From Zonotrichia leucophrys gambelii (Eukaryota; Chordata; Aves; Passeriformes; Passerellidae): a DNA stretch of 64,000 nt. Position 1 is the stretch's first letter. Each line of letters begins with the position of its first letter. The translations under genes and the position numbers were made by a program. Below are positions 1 to 14,370 of this stretch, piece by piece. The notes beneath the pieces are model-generated. The model saw only the letters and a program-made list of their open reading frames with translations. It was not told where the DNA came from and did not search any database. Location of the stretch: NCBI RefSeq assembly GCF_028769735.1, contig NC_088171.1:134773033-134837032 (forward strand). The letters are read 5' to 3'.

Positions 1-3000
1 AGGAAGACAGAGACTCCATTGAAATTTTTCACTAATAGTTAAGTAACCCTCAGTAAGGAAATAGTTACATTAGGCAAGGCAGCAAAAAGGAAGGAAACTG
101 GGAAGAAACAGGAAAGGGAAAATGTGATAGCTGAACTGAATGTGTAAGATTTGTGACAATGTTGACTTAACAAAATGTTAGCTCTAAAAGTAGGACCTTC
201 AATAAAGGGAAAAATCCATGGAATATCCACAAAGAGGATAGGGATAGGAAAAGAGAAGACATACAGTAGGAATCAAGTAATCTGGTAATGGTATAGAGGA
301 TTAGCTGGATGTCTGTCAGGGAACAGTCTTGTCTCTGTGCAAATGAGAGAAGTCAGAATTGAGTATGTAGGAAATAAATGAATGGCTGTGGGTCACTGAC
401 TGCACGTTTTTCTGTCCCCTGAATGTGTGCAAACATTCCTGTGCATCACTAGTGCTCAGGAGCGAGGTACTCTCTGCCACACTGGGATTACCTCTGTCGC
501 CCAAACCTGCGAGCTGTAACCAGACACATCCCCCTGCTGCCATCTCCCAGTTTATGTTTACTGATAAATATCATCTCTAGCAATCAAATACCCCTAGCAG
601 AAAAGGACGCAAAAGCTGTAAAGTAGATCTGGGACACTATACAAAAATTCTGAGAAGGCAGAAGAAGATAATTTCAGAAAAAAAATCACAGTGATTTTTT
701 CAGCATTAAAAATTACCTTTTGATGAAGATTTTCCTAGAGTTAGATTATTTAGAGACCTTATCTAGCAAATGCCAAGTGAATATTCTAAAAAGGCATATT
801 CAGAACAAAATGATGTTACATTTAGATGGAAATTCATGTATCTAGTTTAACCACTAATGAAACAATGAAAAAGGAGCGTAACACCATAACTAATTCCATG
901 TAGAATGTTTTGAAACTGATCAAATTCAGCTCTTTCAAAAGACTTATTTCAAAGTTAGAAATTACATCAGAAGCACTTTAACGAGATGGAGAGATATTTT
1001 AATTGTGTGCTTGGGGTACAGAAGGGAGACTGAAGCATTCTCTAACTTTTTGCAGGAAGTCTGTCACACATGAAAGGACAGTGACTCAGCACACTCATCT
1101 CCATCTGCACGAGAAACTCTCCACCTCCAGGCATTCTCTCACCATACAGATAGGGAAAAAAAAAAAAAAAGTCACACTTACCTCAGAAAGTAGATTTTTA
1201 TCCAGAAAGCAAGGAAGGTGTAGCATTTGGGAAATGGATAATTTTTTGCAAATGAGATCCACCAGCCTAATACCTTGTTAATTCAAAACCCGGAAATCCA
1301 AATGGACGTGTTGGTCTTCCACTGCTTCTCTCTAGGGCAGATCTCAGCTAACTGGAGAGTGTGGGGTATATATCTTGATATAGAAATTGTTGCGATTCTC
1401 ATGCAAGTAGCCCAGGCAATTTCAGACTTTATAGGTTCCATTTCTCAGGTTTTAATTCCTTTCTCATTTTACTGTTTTCTTTCTTTCTATGTTAGTCATG
1501 TGCATCTTTTCTTTACCTTCCACACTTACCAAAGAAATTAATGTTGTAGAAGAAAAGTTAAATGAATTCTCTGAACACTGTAGAGAAACTCAACGTGTCT
1601 TTGTTTTATGGTAAAGACAGTAAGGGATCTGTGTGAAAACCAAATAAAAGATAAGTTCACTGTTTATAAATGTAAATGACCCACACGTGAAAGTGGAAAA
1701 ATAACTTTCACAAAGTGACAATATGATAACTTTTCAGATTAACTCTTATTACTCCAGATATTTTGGACTTTTTTGCTGATAAATATATCTGCAGATTGCA
1801 AAAACTTGAGCTGAATGGTCACAGCCATCAGAGAACCAAAATGACTTAGGAAGCACACAAAGAATTAAATAGGAAACGTCCCTCTAAGGACTATTTAAAC
1901 CTATGCTGTCCTGTGGCTTCAATTGTATGTGCAGTTGCCAATTTTATCTGAAAAATAATTGCATGAGGTGGAAGTGACCAGAGGCATGGAATAACTTTCT
2001 TACCACAAAAAAGAGGCAAGTTTACATCCTGGAAAAAAATCCCAAAGTGATAACTGAGGGGAGTTATGGTACATGTGTATAAACCATCAATTACATGAAA
2101 AAGGTCATATGTGAAAGTTCTGTTCAGTGCCTCTTACAACATGAAGTGCAGAAATATAAATGAAGGGATCAAATTCTGGAAGAAATATTGTCACAAGCAA
2201 TATCCTGTACTGGTACTTGCACAATACCAAACCAATTAAAAAAAAATAATGTCTGTCAGTCTCTGATATGGGAACTCACTGAACCATAACTTGATTCAGG
2301 CATGAAGCCAGAACAGAAGGTAAAGGAAAGGGGATGTATTTGGTATATCTTAGTGAACTTTTTCCTCTTTTTGACTCCTGTTGGAAGTATTAGTATAGAT
2401 ACTCTTTTACTGTAGTTCAAAACATAGTTCTTATTCACTTTAGCATGTTTCTTTTTTCCTTTCTACCTCTTATTTTTTCCCTTTTTTACTATATTTTTTC
2501 TTCTGTCAGTGAGCCAGCCTCACTTCCTGCTGAATGCCAGCACAACCAGTTTTTCTATGCAGCAGTTTTGATATATTAAAAAGCATTTTACATCTACAAT
2601 GGAATTAAATAATATTTTGCTCCCATAACTCTAGTTTTTAAAAAGAGAATTACAGAATCACTAAATGAAATAAAGCACTACATATGAAATACTTTAGTAA
2701 ATCTCTCAATGAAGTGAAAATTTAAGTCTTACCTGAAAAATTAATTCAAATCACTTTGGGTACACAGGCACATATTATTTTGACTAAAAGGTATGTAGAA
2801 CATCATAAACGAAGTTCAGTGTAAAAGATGAAAATATTCAGTTAGGAAGAAATGTCTCACCTTATATTAAATCTTTCTTATTTTCTTTGCTAATGATTTG
2901 AAATAAAGGGAAAAAACAGCTTGTTGATGACATTCAAACACTGGAATAAAAATCAGAAGAACAGAAAACACAGAGGAAGAGAACAGAATAACATCCAGTA

Positions 3001-5956
3001 AACAACAAGAAAATCTATTTTATAAGCAGACAATTTAACTTCTGTTTGTGGAAATCATAGAAGACAGGTTGTGAAACACATGAAAAGAGATCAATACTAC
3101 TCCCCCCAAATTGTACAAAAATAGTCCATGAATTAATTGAAGCACTGAATTTTGTTCAATATTCCAGAATTTTGGAGAAGAAGAATACATTTTACCATGG
3201 TCAATTATTCCAACAGCTTGAAGAAGCACCCATGATAATTTGAGTGACAATGAAGAGAATGAAGAATGCCAGGTACAGGTGTAAACAGGTTCCTCCACAC
3301 TTGAAATATGTGTGCTTATGACAGGTCAGGCATGCTGGTGAGAGATTCTTGGGCACCATGGGTGAGACAGAGGTCATGCTCCTCTATGTTGAGTGGGTTT
3401 TCCTATGTCAAGCTTAATTTCAAGGCAGACACAGGTGTTTTGAAGCTCATGCAATACACACTCACTTTGGTTTATTTCTTCAAGAGGCAGCCTGAAAATC
3501 AGTAACAATAATAGAATGAGAAAAAAATAGATAGCTATGCCTTTGAAGCAAAGGTTTCTGGCTACTCAGAGACTCATGCCATGCATGAGACCTGATAAGA
3601 TTTGCATTATTTGAGATGAGAATGAGTGGGAAAAGGTCTATTCTGCTCTACATGGATGAATATAAAAGAAACTCTATGGTATGCACACTTAAGGAACTCT
3701 GCAGGCAGGGGAACAGTTAGATGAAACTGAAAAAGAACACCAATTCTTATCAGTGCAGAGGTGACAGGTCAGTGATCCTGGATAGTGTGTGCTTTTCTTC
3801 AGGATACAGAACATTCTCTTGCCACTACAAGAAAATTTTACTTCAGACAACCATGTAGCATAGCAAACAACTAAGCTTAATTTAATAGAATAGTGGATTG
3901 CATGATAATACAAATGGAACATTGTCATGCCATATTTCAGTTACCTCACCCTCAGCTCTGTGAGCTTTGTGTCCTGTCTTGCCCTCCATGTACCATTTTC
4001 ATCATTCTTGGCTCGTTATTTTTTTTTTTTAAATCTGTTCCTTTTCCTTTCCTTATTTCCCACTTTTGGTCATTCTGTATGCATTTGTTAATTTTCCATC
4101 CTTTCACCCTTATCAAAAAAGGCATGGGGAAAAAATTTGAAAAAGGAGGGGGTGGGGAAATCCTCTGGTATTGATGGCAGCCAGTGACTTGTCCTTTTGA
4201 CCTGATAAGCTTAGAAAAGCTGGACAGGAAAATACAGCATTTATCATTTGTCCTAAACGTCTTGCTTTCCAGGAGATAACTTCTGAATTCCTTCTGAGAA
4301 TGCCACACAGTTATAGATGCTTTCCCTCCATTATATCATTCTAAAACTTAAACATTTTTTCATCTCTTTGGAACAGTCTGTGTAACATTCCTTGAGAAAT
4401 CCAATGATTTTAGTGGCATAACTAAAACCAGGATTTATTAATAGATTTAATCAGATTCAAATAAGAGAAAATTTGCATATTGTAGCATGTACAGTACTTA
4501 GAGAAATTTAAACCAGAAAGTATCAGACTTGTTACATCATCATGTGATTTTAGACTGCTTTTCATCTCTTTGACACTTGTCTAGCCAGTCAGTCAGAGAA
4601 ATAATCTTCTTGCTTTCAGATACCTGGAATACTATTTTTCTCTTCTTTGACTCAAATCTTGTAAAACCTTTGGGTTAGCCAGCTCATTTTTAAACACCAA
4701 CAACCTGTTCTATTCAAACAAGGCCTAAGTATTACCCATTATGCTTCTCCCATTTCTTCTACTTACTCTGCTAGTCTGGGCTAAAAAAGGAAAAAAACTT
4801 TCCATTTTCTTGTTTCACCTTCATATTTTAACATCACAAGCAAAAATCCCTCTCTCCAATAACATCTGCCCTTGGTGCTGGCCTTAATGACTATGATTTT
4901 GCATGTTAATAGTCTTGGCAGGAGGTTACCACATTTTGCATGTTAATTGTCTTGGCTTTTAAGGATGCAGAGTTTATGTAATTATTATAATTTATTCTTG
5001 GATTTAATTCTTGTCTGTCACATATGACTCATGAATGGATTAACTCTTCTGTCACACTTCTTCCTTTCTGTCAGAGACATAGAGAAGAAAAGATTTTAGA
5101 AGACGTGAACTAGGAAACAGGGAATATTTGATAAATTCTGACCTCTCACAAGAAGGAAAGTTCCATTAAACTACTTAACTCATCAGCTCTTATCCTGTAC
5201 TATTGCTGAAGTAGAGTACCAAATTAATTTTATAGTAGTAAGTAATGGCAATGTTGGTGACATTTGGTCATGCAAGGACATTTTCCTTTAAAATTGTTAA
5301 GTTAAATAGAGAAATTTATTGGCACATAAGTGCATTTAGGATTTTATTTCCAGTATTCAAACACATGTAAAAATGCAGTACTTTCCTGTGATCTTGCTGA
5401 TCAAATAATATTTTCCCAAATAATATTAATAATCTATTGTAAAAATAGCATATATTATTAATTAGAAAGTTCATGCTGGAAAGGTGGAAGGTAAATGTCC
5501 ACTGATAAGAAAAATTGAGGTGTAATAAATATCTGTGATTGTTGTGATGTGAACAGTGTAGAAGATTAGAAGAAATACAGTTATTACATCTTCAGTAAGT
5601 AATTCTCCATCGTATAAAAATGTAGCTGCACGGGGTCACTGCAGTAGCCATGTCAGAGACCTCCAGCCAGACACACGTTCTGATTGCAGATGTTGCTCTT
5701 CAGCACTCAGGTGGACAGGAGTCCCTGATGCCTCTCCATGAGACAAGAGCTGACAGTCATTCCTTTTGCAGAAGACATGTTGCTGTCTATGAGCTGTGTC
5801 TGCTGGTGAAGGATATGGGTGGAAGTGGATAATCTGTGAGGTATTCCAGAGAATGAGTGAGATTGATATGTTGTTCCCATAAACAGCTACAATCTCTGGA
5901 GTGTTGAACTTCCACTTCAGTGGAGACGCAGTCACTGGTCACAGTCACCATGGCTT
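1..5956. other. AT-rich unique intergenic DNA, no gene seen
   Basis: No gene or recognisable interspersed repeat was found here. The open frames, the longest being 118 codons on the minus strand at 3952-4308, run through homopolymer-rich DNA and show no domain. Simple runs include A15 at 1156-1170 and a T run near 4019-4030. The stretches at about 400-545 and 5636-5940 are somewhat richer in G+C than their surroundings. The second carries a 99-codon minus-strand frame that I do not recognise; it could be decayed repeat or conserved non-coding DNA. Confidence 0.6.
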
Positions 5957-7225
5957 TATTAGTGAAACATCATGCTTGTCAAACCTGATTTCCTTTTAGG
6001 ACAGGGTGACCCACCCTGTTGTTTAAGAGAAGTCAGTTGATGTGATCTTCTTGCTTTTCACTAAAGCTTTTGATACTGTCTCTCACAAAATTCTTCTGGA
6101 CAAAGTGTCCAGCACACAGCTGGACAAACACATCATGCAATGGGTGCATGATGGCTCACTGGCTGGCAACTGGCTCCCAAGTTGGGTACAAAGGGTTGTA
6201 GTGAATGGGTGACATCAGACTGGGGACCCGTCACTAGTGGGGTTTCACAGGGCTCCACCTTAGGCCCTGTGCTCTTCAACATTTTATGAATTACTTGGAT
6301 ACAGAACTTGAAGGGGTACAACTTAAGTCTGCTGATGATACTAGATTGGGATGAGCTGTTGACTCCCTCAAAGGCAGGGAGGCCCTATAGAGACCGCAGT
6401 AAATAAGAGGGCTGGGCAATCGCCAACCATATGAGATTAAAGAAGGGAAAAGTGCCGGATTCTGCGCCTGGGATGGGGCAACCCAGGATGTACAGATGAA
6501 GTGGGAAATGAGAAAGTTGGAAAGCAGTGCAGGGTTAAGGGACCTGGGGAACCTGGTCCATGGCCAGTTGAATGTGAGCCAGCAGTGCCCTGAAAGCCAG
6601 GAGGAACAGCCCTGTCCTGGGGGGCATCAGGCACAGCATTGCCAGCAGGGCAAGGGAGGGATTGTCCCACTCTACTCTGCACTGGGGCAACCTCACCTTG
6701 AGTGCTGGCAGCAGTTTTGGGCACCACAATATAAGAAATATAAAGCTGTTAATGGGCACCACAGGAGGACAATGGAGATGGTGAAAGGACTTGAGGGGAA
6801 CTTGAATGAGGAGAGGCTGTGGTCACTTGGTCTGTGCAGCCTGGAGAAGAGGAGACTGAGAGGACACCTCACTGAAATCTTCAACTTCCTCATGAGGGGA
6901 AGAGGAGGGTCAGGCACTGATCTCTTCTCAGGGGTGGCAAATGACAGGACCCAAGAGAATGGCATCAGGCTATGGCAGGAGAAATTTAGGTTGGGTATTA
7001 GGGAAAGGTTTTAAACCCAGAACTTGGTTGGTCACTGGAACAGACTCCCCAAGGAAGTGGTCACAACACCAAGCCTGAAAGAGCTCAAGGAGCATTTTGA
7101 TGACACTGTGAGGCACATAGTGTGACTCTTGGTTCTGTTCTGTGCAGGGCCAGGAGCTGGAATTGGAGATGGTTGTGGGTCCTTTCAAACTCAGGATATT
7201 CTATCACTCTGCAATTCTACAAATT
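5957..7225 (+). mobile_element. CR1 LINE, 5'-truncated, RT C-terminal part and 3' end
   Basis: This is the longest CR1 copy in the window. The DNA follows the avian CR1 pol consensus from the middle of the reverse transcriptase to the 3' end. The RT active-site region is visible as an Ala-Asp-Asp-Thr stretch encoded near 6331-6345. It is followed by typical C-terminal words such as VPLYSAL, FWAPQYKK and SLEKRRLRG, encoded between about 6660 and 6870. Reading needs frame changes and in-frame stops in the 5' half, but a frame from 6496 to 7014 is still open for 172 codons. The 3' end keeps the characteristic tail (GGAGCTGGAATTGGAGATGG, then a CTCAGGATATTC-like end) but lacks a long ATTCTATG repeat. 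It is a dead 5'-truncated insertion, as most avian CR1 copies are. The subfamily looks close to CR1-X/CR1-J types, but that is recollection, not a measured match. Confidence 0.93.
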
Positions 7226-10200
7226 TCGAAAAAATGAACAAGAACAGACAGTAGAAAGAAAAATCAATATAGAACTTTTGTCTCAATTGTTGCTAACTGA
7301 AGAGAAATATGCATTCGGACAACATTGTCCTCTCTCTCTCGTTGTCACCTGAAAGAAGAGAAACCCCACATTCAATGAACCATTCCTTGTCCAATACTTC
7401 CACGCTTCAATTTCCACCAAATCTTCAAGAATTTCTGCATTTTTTATTGGAAAAAAAAATTGAGCTTATATTTTAAAACATTCAAGACTGTGTTTTCGAA
7501 AATTTATTTGAAGAGCTTCTCAGCCAGAATGTTAGGAAAATATATTACTTTTAAAAATCAATAGCCTTAAGTAAATATATATTGCAAATTGTGCAAATTT
7601 ACAATATGCTACATATTGTACTATGTAGCATAATTATTACCTTGTTGAAATATTTTTTTTTGAGGAGGCTATTTATCACATATCTAGCAACTATAAATAA
7701 AAAAAAAAAAACAAAAAACGACCGTGAAAAATGTATGAGAGAAATATGGATTGATTCATGCACATACATGTGGCAAAATATAACTTTTATCAAACTTCAA
7801 AGCATTTGCATTTATTCTTTTTAATTGCATGTACATGGCATTCTTTTTATAATGCACATTCTGAATTTACTATCCCAGCAGTCAAACGGGACACGTTTCT
7901 CCTTGTTTTAGATGCCTTTGAAAAACAGCCAAAGTGGAGAGTCTACATAGAATTGAGCATCTGCAGACACTGTCAAGGTTAAAGACAGATCAAGAGAGGC
8001 AGTTTTATCAGTACATAAATAGCTAAGAGTTATAAATAAGAAATAAACAAATAAATGAAATCTATTCTCACTGGCATAAAATACATAGATTTAATAAATG
8101 TGTGTCATGGTGGTATGTTAAAAGACAGAGAGGGAAAGCAGATCAAACAGTTTTCCTGAGCATGATATGTCTTGCAGATTCTGAAAGGTAGTGCATGTTC
8201 CTCTACTGAATTCATACTGCTTTTATGTGTTTGAGTTTTTCAATTTATGTAATAGGAATCCCAAAGGAGATTTAATTTCCAGTTTGTTCCTCACAGATAA
8301 TTGCACGTACACAGTTAAACTCCTGCATTCACACATAGATACAGAATGGACTCATTACAAACCTGGAAACAAAGCCCCACCACAGATACGGTCTCTGGTC
8401 TGATTCCACTGCCACTGAAATTGAAAACAAAACTATAGTTGTTAGTAAAAAAAAGCAGTATTTAGTTCTCAGTGTTGTTCCCTTGCAAATGAGGATTCAC
8501 TAAAATTCCTCAAGAGAAATGTTTCTTGGCTGAAATTCGCCAGAGTGAACTGATCTTGTGAAAGGTATAGGTATTACTTAAACCAAGCTTTCAAACTTTC
8601 TTTAGTTTTGCTTTAAAACACCATTCTTTCCTTCTGCTTATTAAAAAACATCTTTTGATTTACTTATGTCAGTCTAGATGCAGATTTATTTATGTACATG
8701 ACAACTGCACTCCTCTTAATTTCTACAGGTTTTAATCTGTGCTAATATGGCCACAGAGTAGACATGGATGTACTTACCAAATCATCTGTGGCAGGACAAA
8801 GACTCTGAGATTAATTATTTCTGCCAAATTCATGAAGGTTTAGATAACTAAGTTTTAATAATTTGAAAGTAGGTTAAAAATAACGAGCACAGCAAGATCT
8901 GACTAGATGCTACCGTACATGAAGCTTGAAGAGAATGCCTTAGGTTCTAACGCAAATAAGAGTGTTATCTAGCCAGGAGACTAAACTATTCCTGCTTGAT
9001 GTATCTGGTGCAACCCACAATACTGAATTAAACTGCTGGTAAAAAAATCCTAAGTTTTATATTTAAGCGGGAATATTGCTATAAATACATTGTTCAATAC
9101 TGTCTTGCAAAGTCAATAAAAAGGCCAGTTATTTATGCAGAATCTCACATGTGCCTTCACTTACAGAAGGATTTTATCCAGTGTTCTAGTATTCCAAAGA
9201 AATTTCTAAATTCATCAATGTCTTTGTTTTTCTCCTTCTGATTAAAGATAGAAATATCTTTCTCTCTCCCCCTCTATTTAATAATTATACAAATATTTAC
9301 CCTTTGTTTATCTACTTTTTTCCTTCTATTTTCTTGTGGTTTTATTCTACATCTATTCTTTTCCCTTTACTACATTGTGTCTACTGCATATTTTCCAGTA
9401 TATCTATATAACTTCATTGTTTTTATTCTTTCTCACTTTTCCTGCTTTATAGTTTTGAAAATGGCCATTAATGAATATTAACAAGTACAGCAGAGCAGAA
9501 CAGCTACATCAATTATTAATTTCTTGATGATGCCCTCAGTTCTGCAAAAATTTCTGTAGCATAGTTCATTAAGAGCCTATAACCACTACAAATTTTCTTC
9601 CATTTTATTGGCTGCTGCCTGAAATGAAAAAAATTTTCTCAGATTAATGGTACCTACAGGGGCAATGAAGACAGTAGGGTTTTGGAAAGTGATTTTACCT
9701 GTTTTGTTTGTTGAATTGTTTAGTTAGGGGTGTGGTTATTTGTTCCTCTCCTTCTTTTTTTCATGGTGGCTGATGTTTTTCTTTGTGTTCCTCTATAAGT
9801 AGTTAAAACTAGATCATGTATCTCAAAACAGAGACAAGTTCAAAAGTAGCTAGGAGGGACAGTTACTGAAGTTTATGTGATGAGAAAAAGGAGCTGAAGG
9901 TGTAAGATTTAGAACAGACAACAACATAATTTTAAGCTGAAGATAGATAGATAGCTACAAAACACAAATTAAAAGATATTCTTTTATATTGAGAGAAATG
10001 AGAAAGACAAAGATCTCCCTGAAGCACTGGCATGTCTATTCATGTAATGGATTACATTTGCCAAATGTCTTGGCCTAAGATTTTCTTCAGTTTTAAGCAC
10101 TAGACTATTAATCAGTCTTTTAATACCAGTCTAAACTCGAGATGGTCTTTCACCTTTCATAATGCACATTTCTTATTTTTTGAGAGGTCTGTGCCTTAAG

Positions 10201-13200
10201 TTCTCTAACAGCAGTTAATTTAAACCTAAAATTATAGAAGAGAAAGCTCAAGGTGGAGACATTCTAGTAAGACCTTTCAGAGTGAAACAAGCTTTCATCT
10301 TTCAGACTGCAGCCTAATGTTCTGGTTCTATTTTTGGGAAGAAACAAAGCACCCTTTCTGTAGATGCCTTTTATTGCCATAGCCAACTCAAAGCTCAATG
10401 GCAATGAAAATAAGGCTACTATGCAAGACCCAGGGGTAACACTTCTCAAGTTAGATGCAAGTGAGCAGGCCTACAACAGAAGGGAAGCAGGATAGCTGCC
10501 CTTACTCAGCAGCATCACTTTCAGTTCAGTGCATCTGACTTTTCTCTTACAGGAGGACCTTTCCTTACAGGACTGTTGATCTGGCAGATTTTATCAGCCT
10601 TAGGTTTGCTATTAAGAAAGTAAAGAATATTTTCAGTACTGGGAAATGTTCAAGTTTCTTTTCATCTTTTGGCTTTGTTTCCAGTCTAAAAAGTACTTAC
10701 CTTGTAAATTTTGTTTCTGAATACTATATCTCTTAGTGAACAAACTAACAAACACAAGAAACTCCAAGTTTCTTTTTCTAGATACCTTCTTATGAGTTCT
10801 ATATGAGCTTTTTATATATTATCTGAACTGCAGTTTTAAAGAGTCTAAATACTTCTTAGGGCACACAGAAAGCATATCCATTGTCCACAGTACTGTGCAG
10901 AATTTAAAGCATTTACCAATACACAAGTTACAGGTATAAAGAGGGAAAATAACTCAGAATCAAAGAGTATAGAGGAAACTTTAAAAAACCAAAACAAATT
11001 ATTACCTCATGGACTGCCCATTAGGTATTATTACAGGAAACTACAGCAAGAATCATAAACAATTTGAGTACAATTTAATAGATCTTAACTACAGATGAAG
11101 TACCAGTTTTCAAGTAGTCATCTTTGAATGAATTAGTCCACTTGCTGTGTTTAAAAATATTTTTGAAAGGAGAGACCACCCTAGAACTAATTCCAATGTT
11201 GTGGATGCTGGCTATTCAAGGTTCAGCTTCATTTATCTGGTTGACATTTTTACTGTGATATCCAACAAAAAAAGATACTTAAGTCAGAAAAGCTCCTCCA
11301 TTTTGAAAGTGGATTGATGGAAGTAAGTGAAAGTATACCTTGACTATACATGGGTCTTCTGCAACAACTGAGCTGAGTTCCCAAGCATTACTTTCAAATT
11401 CTGTAAGAGGTTTTAATGTATACCTACCTACTCAAACTGTTAATTATTGTCTTATCTTGAACTGAATGATTGCATGACTAAGGAAAAAACAGTACGTGCA
11501 AAAGAGAGTCTTATTGTGTTATGATTCTTCATGTGAAATTAAATTTTTTTGCAAGATTTATATGCATTTTTGCCAAGATCTAAACACCTGCTTATTTCTC
11601 CATTGTGACATTGTGTCATTGGCAATGAGGTCCGCAAGTGAATACTTTTAGAATATTTAGAATATTTAGAATATTTAGTATAAAAAGTTATCAAACCATT
11701 ATTCTTCTGAGATATGATATTTATATTAATATTGATATGATATTTATACTAAAAGAGACTGTAAAGAACAGCAAGCACAGGCTGAGAATATAAAAATAAC
11801 ATTTTAAAGATGAAATGTATATGTCAGATGATCACTAATAAAGTGTTTTTTAATTGGTAAGCAGAAGATACTTCAGAAAAGAGACATTCCAAATCAGTCA
11901 TGTCTGTGAGGAGAAAACTGAAACTCCTAGCTACACAAAGTCTTAAAAGATTTTAAATTCAAAGAAAAGGTCTACATAAAATTTAAATAAGAAAATGCAA
12001 ATTTTAACATTAGTCTCATAGCAACTGAGTAAAACAGAATGGAAATACAAGTTTAAAAAGAAGTTTTATTAGTGACTGCTTATCCTCCTGCTTAATACTA
12101 TTATTGTTATTCGATCCTTTCATTCTAGTCACACGCTCATTTACACCCATCTGCACTCCTGTCAGCACAGCATCCTCATCACTAGCAAGAGACCCACACC
12201 CCCAGAGCATGGCTGTATTTGCTTCCTGAGTTCCTCCATCACTCCTTCAGCTTCTGCTGTTCTTGCCTCTTTCCTTGCAGTGACCTCCAACCTTTATTCT
12301 ACAGTCATCTGAGCATCTCTGTGCAGTCAGCTAGCTGGTCCCCAAATTGCTCATCCATGCATATGGATACACATGAATCACACACTAATTTTTACAGGAC
12401 AAGGACATTATAATAAATTACAAGCAGACAGTAAAACCCTCTAAATGATCAGATGTTACTGTCATAACCTCAACAGCACAGTAAATTTGGCTTCAAGAGC
12501 TTGTATCTATATAGGAATACCTTCTAAGGCTGTCCCCCCCATCTTGTTAGACTGGATGTTGTCTGCTGCATCTTTTCTTTTTTTTTTTTTTTCCTTTCAG
12601 ATTGTAGTTTGCTTTCCTTTTCATAAGCAGGAGAAAGGAATTTTTTATACCCTCTGTTTAATAAGTAATTTTAAGTTACCTTACTTTGTTTGTTTTCTGT
12701 TTTCAGTATTCCTCAATGCTGAGAGTGATGGGATCTGTAGAATCTGTACCCTGAGGTCTGCCCTTCCTACAGGAGCAATTCATGGAATGCCAGCAATGAT
12801 CACACGTGGATGAATAGGGTCAAGGAAAGGTTTTTAACCACCTTCATTTTTTAAGGTGCTTGTCATACAAGGATATTTTAGTCTCATCCAAGTACTCATA
12901 TTATGAAATCCACCCACCCATGAGAATTTTTACTAGCATTTTTCCTGTTTTGATATTAAAATTTGCTCAAATTTGCTGAGTCCACCATTTCAAAAAATAT
13001 GATCGCCCCAATGCACTTTTAAAATAAGTCCAAATTCTGTCTCCAGGCCTGTAAATTTACCACAATTTTTATTTTTGCTAGAGTAAACAGTATCTATTTT
13101 CTCAGAAGCTTTTTACGTTGAAAAGTCTACCTAACAAATCTCCTTTGTCCTTTATTTTATTTTATACAAGATAGCAACACATCTAGTATTTCTCATGGCT

Positions 13201-14370
13201 TTCTTACAGAAATGAACTGAAATGTGAAAGAGGTAGCATGCTGTAAGTTTTCCATGTGAAATGAATTTGATTTTGTCTTAGTTCTGAAATCTCCTTTTGG
13301 TGGTATATGAAGATTTTTTCTTTAAGGCAACTTATGTAATGAAAATTAACAGAACTCCTGTGCTGGCAAGTTTTGCAGACGTGTTTTATACCTGCTTTTG
13401 TCAGATATCTGCTGTAAGTCAAGAAACTGATAGATCGTGATATTGAGAAAAAAATCTGAAAAAAATAAGAGATTAAGAAAGCTTTTTCTGTCTTTATTAC
13501 CCTCTCTTGTTTGTAATCACCAGTTGTTCAGTGGTGGAACTGGCTGCAGTGAGCAGATGACAGCAACACAAGAGGGTTGTTGGCTGTCTAAGACTGAGTA
13601 GCTCTACCCACCTGGGCTTTGCAGCAGTTTTCCCTCTCCCATCTGAGAATTACAGCCAGTTTCGTCTCGTAGCCTGCTTCATTTCTCTCAGTTGTCCACT
13701 GTTTGCAAGAGGCCCCCCACACCATTTAAATTCTGGTTGAATTCTGTTTTGAGGGCAAGTGGCGTGTTGACCACCAGATGACTCTTAACCAGCAATGATT
13801 TTTTTCATCATCTGATATAACATATATCTCTGTCAGAGATCGTTGGAGAGTGGACTTCCAATAAAACTGATACCACTGAAAGAGAAAACAATATTATCTG
13901 CAGAAATTACATGTTTTATTGTACCAGAAGTTCTTTATTTTCAATCAGTAATATTTCCAGTGACATTTGAGCAATGCATTATACATTCATAGCTATGTGA
14001 AGAAACCATGCAAAGCATATTAAACAGGCTTTCCAAGAAAGACAAAGGAATCTAGATGCTAAACTCCCAAAACTTACTGAATGAAAGAACCTAATTAATT
14101 TACATTTTTTTCAAAAATTTCAGATCAAATAAAGCATTTCCTATAAAAATGTTATCTGGAATTGTTCTGCTTTATACTGATTTCTTAGACAAATAAAAAT
14201 TTTTGAACCAATTGTGATAAATTTTTAATGATATAACTATAACAAGGTTATAGATAGATTTTTTAAAAAATTTATATTTTTTCTTAAAAATTTGGCATAG
14301 GCCATTGTTGCACTATAAATTTTGGGTTGTATTTACTTCTAAGTAATATGTATCTTATTCACAGATTATT
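7226..14370. other. Unique AT-rich DNA, no gene seen
   Basis: I see no gene or classifiable transposon in these 7 kb. Small features are a 9-bp tandem array (unit AGAATATTT, about four copies) near 11650-11680, a short GATA repeat near 9945-9958, a C run near 12534, and T15 at 12578-12592. The segment 13500-13790 is richer in G+C, but I cannot assign it. Confidence 0.55.

Noticed and set aside
3952..4308. 118-codon minus-strand frame
   Set aside because: Runs through A-rich and T-rich homopolymers, giving Lys/Pro-rich low-complexity translation.
6496..7014. 172-codon plus-strand frame as a host protein gene
   Set aside because: It is the C-terminal part of CR1 reverse transcriptase in a truncated LINE copy.
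12578..12600. Polypyrimidine tract followed by CAG as a splice acceptor
   Set aside because: No exon-like sequence with a donor follows; T runs followed by CAG are common by chance.
12445..12813. 122-codon plus-strand frame
   Set aside because: Crosses a T15 tract and has no domain; hydrophobicity comes from the T run.
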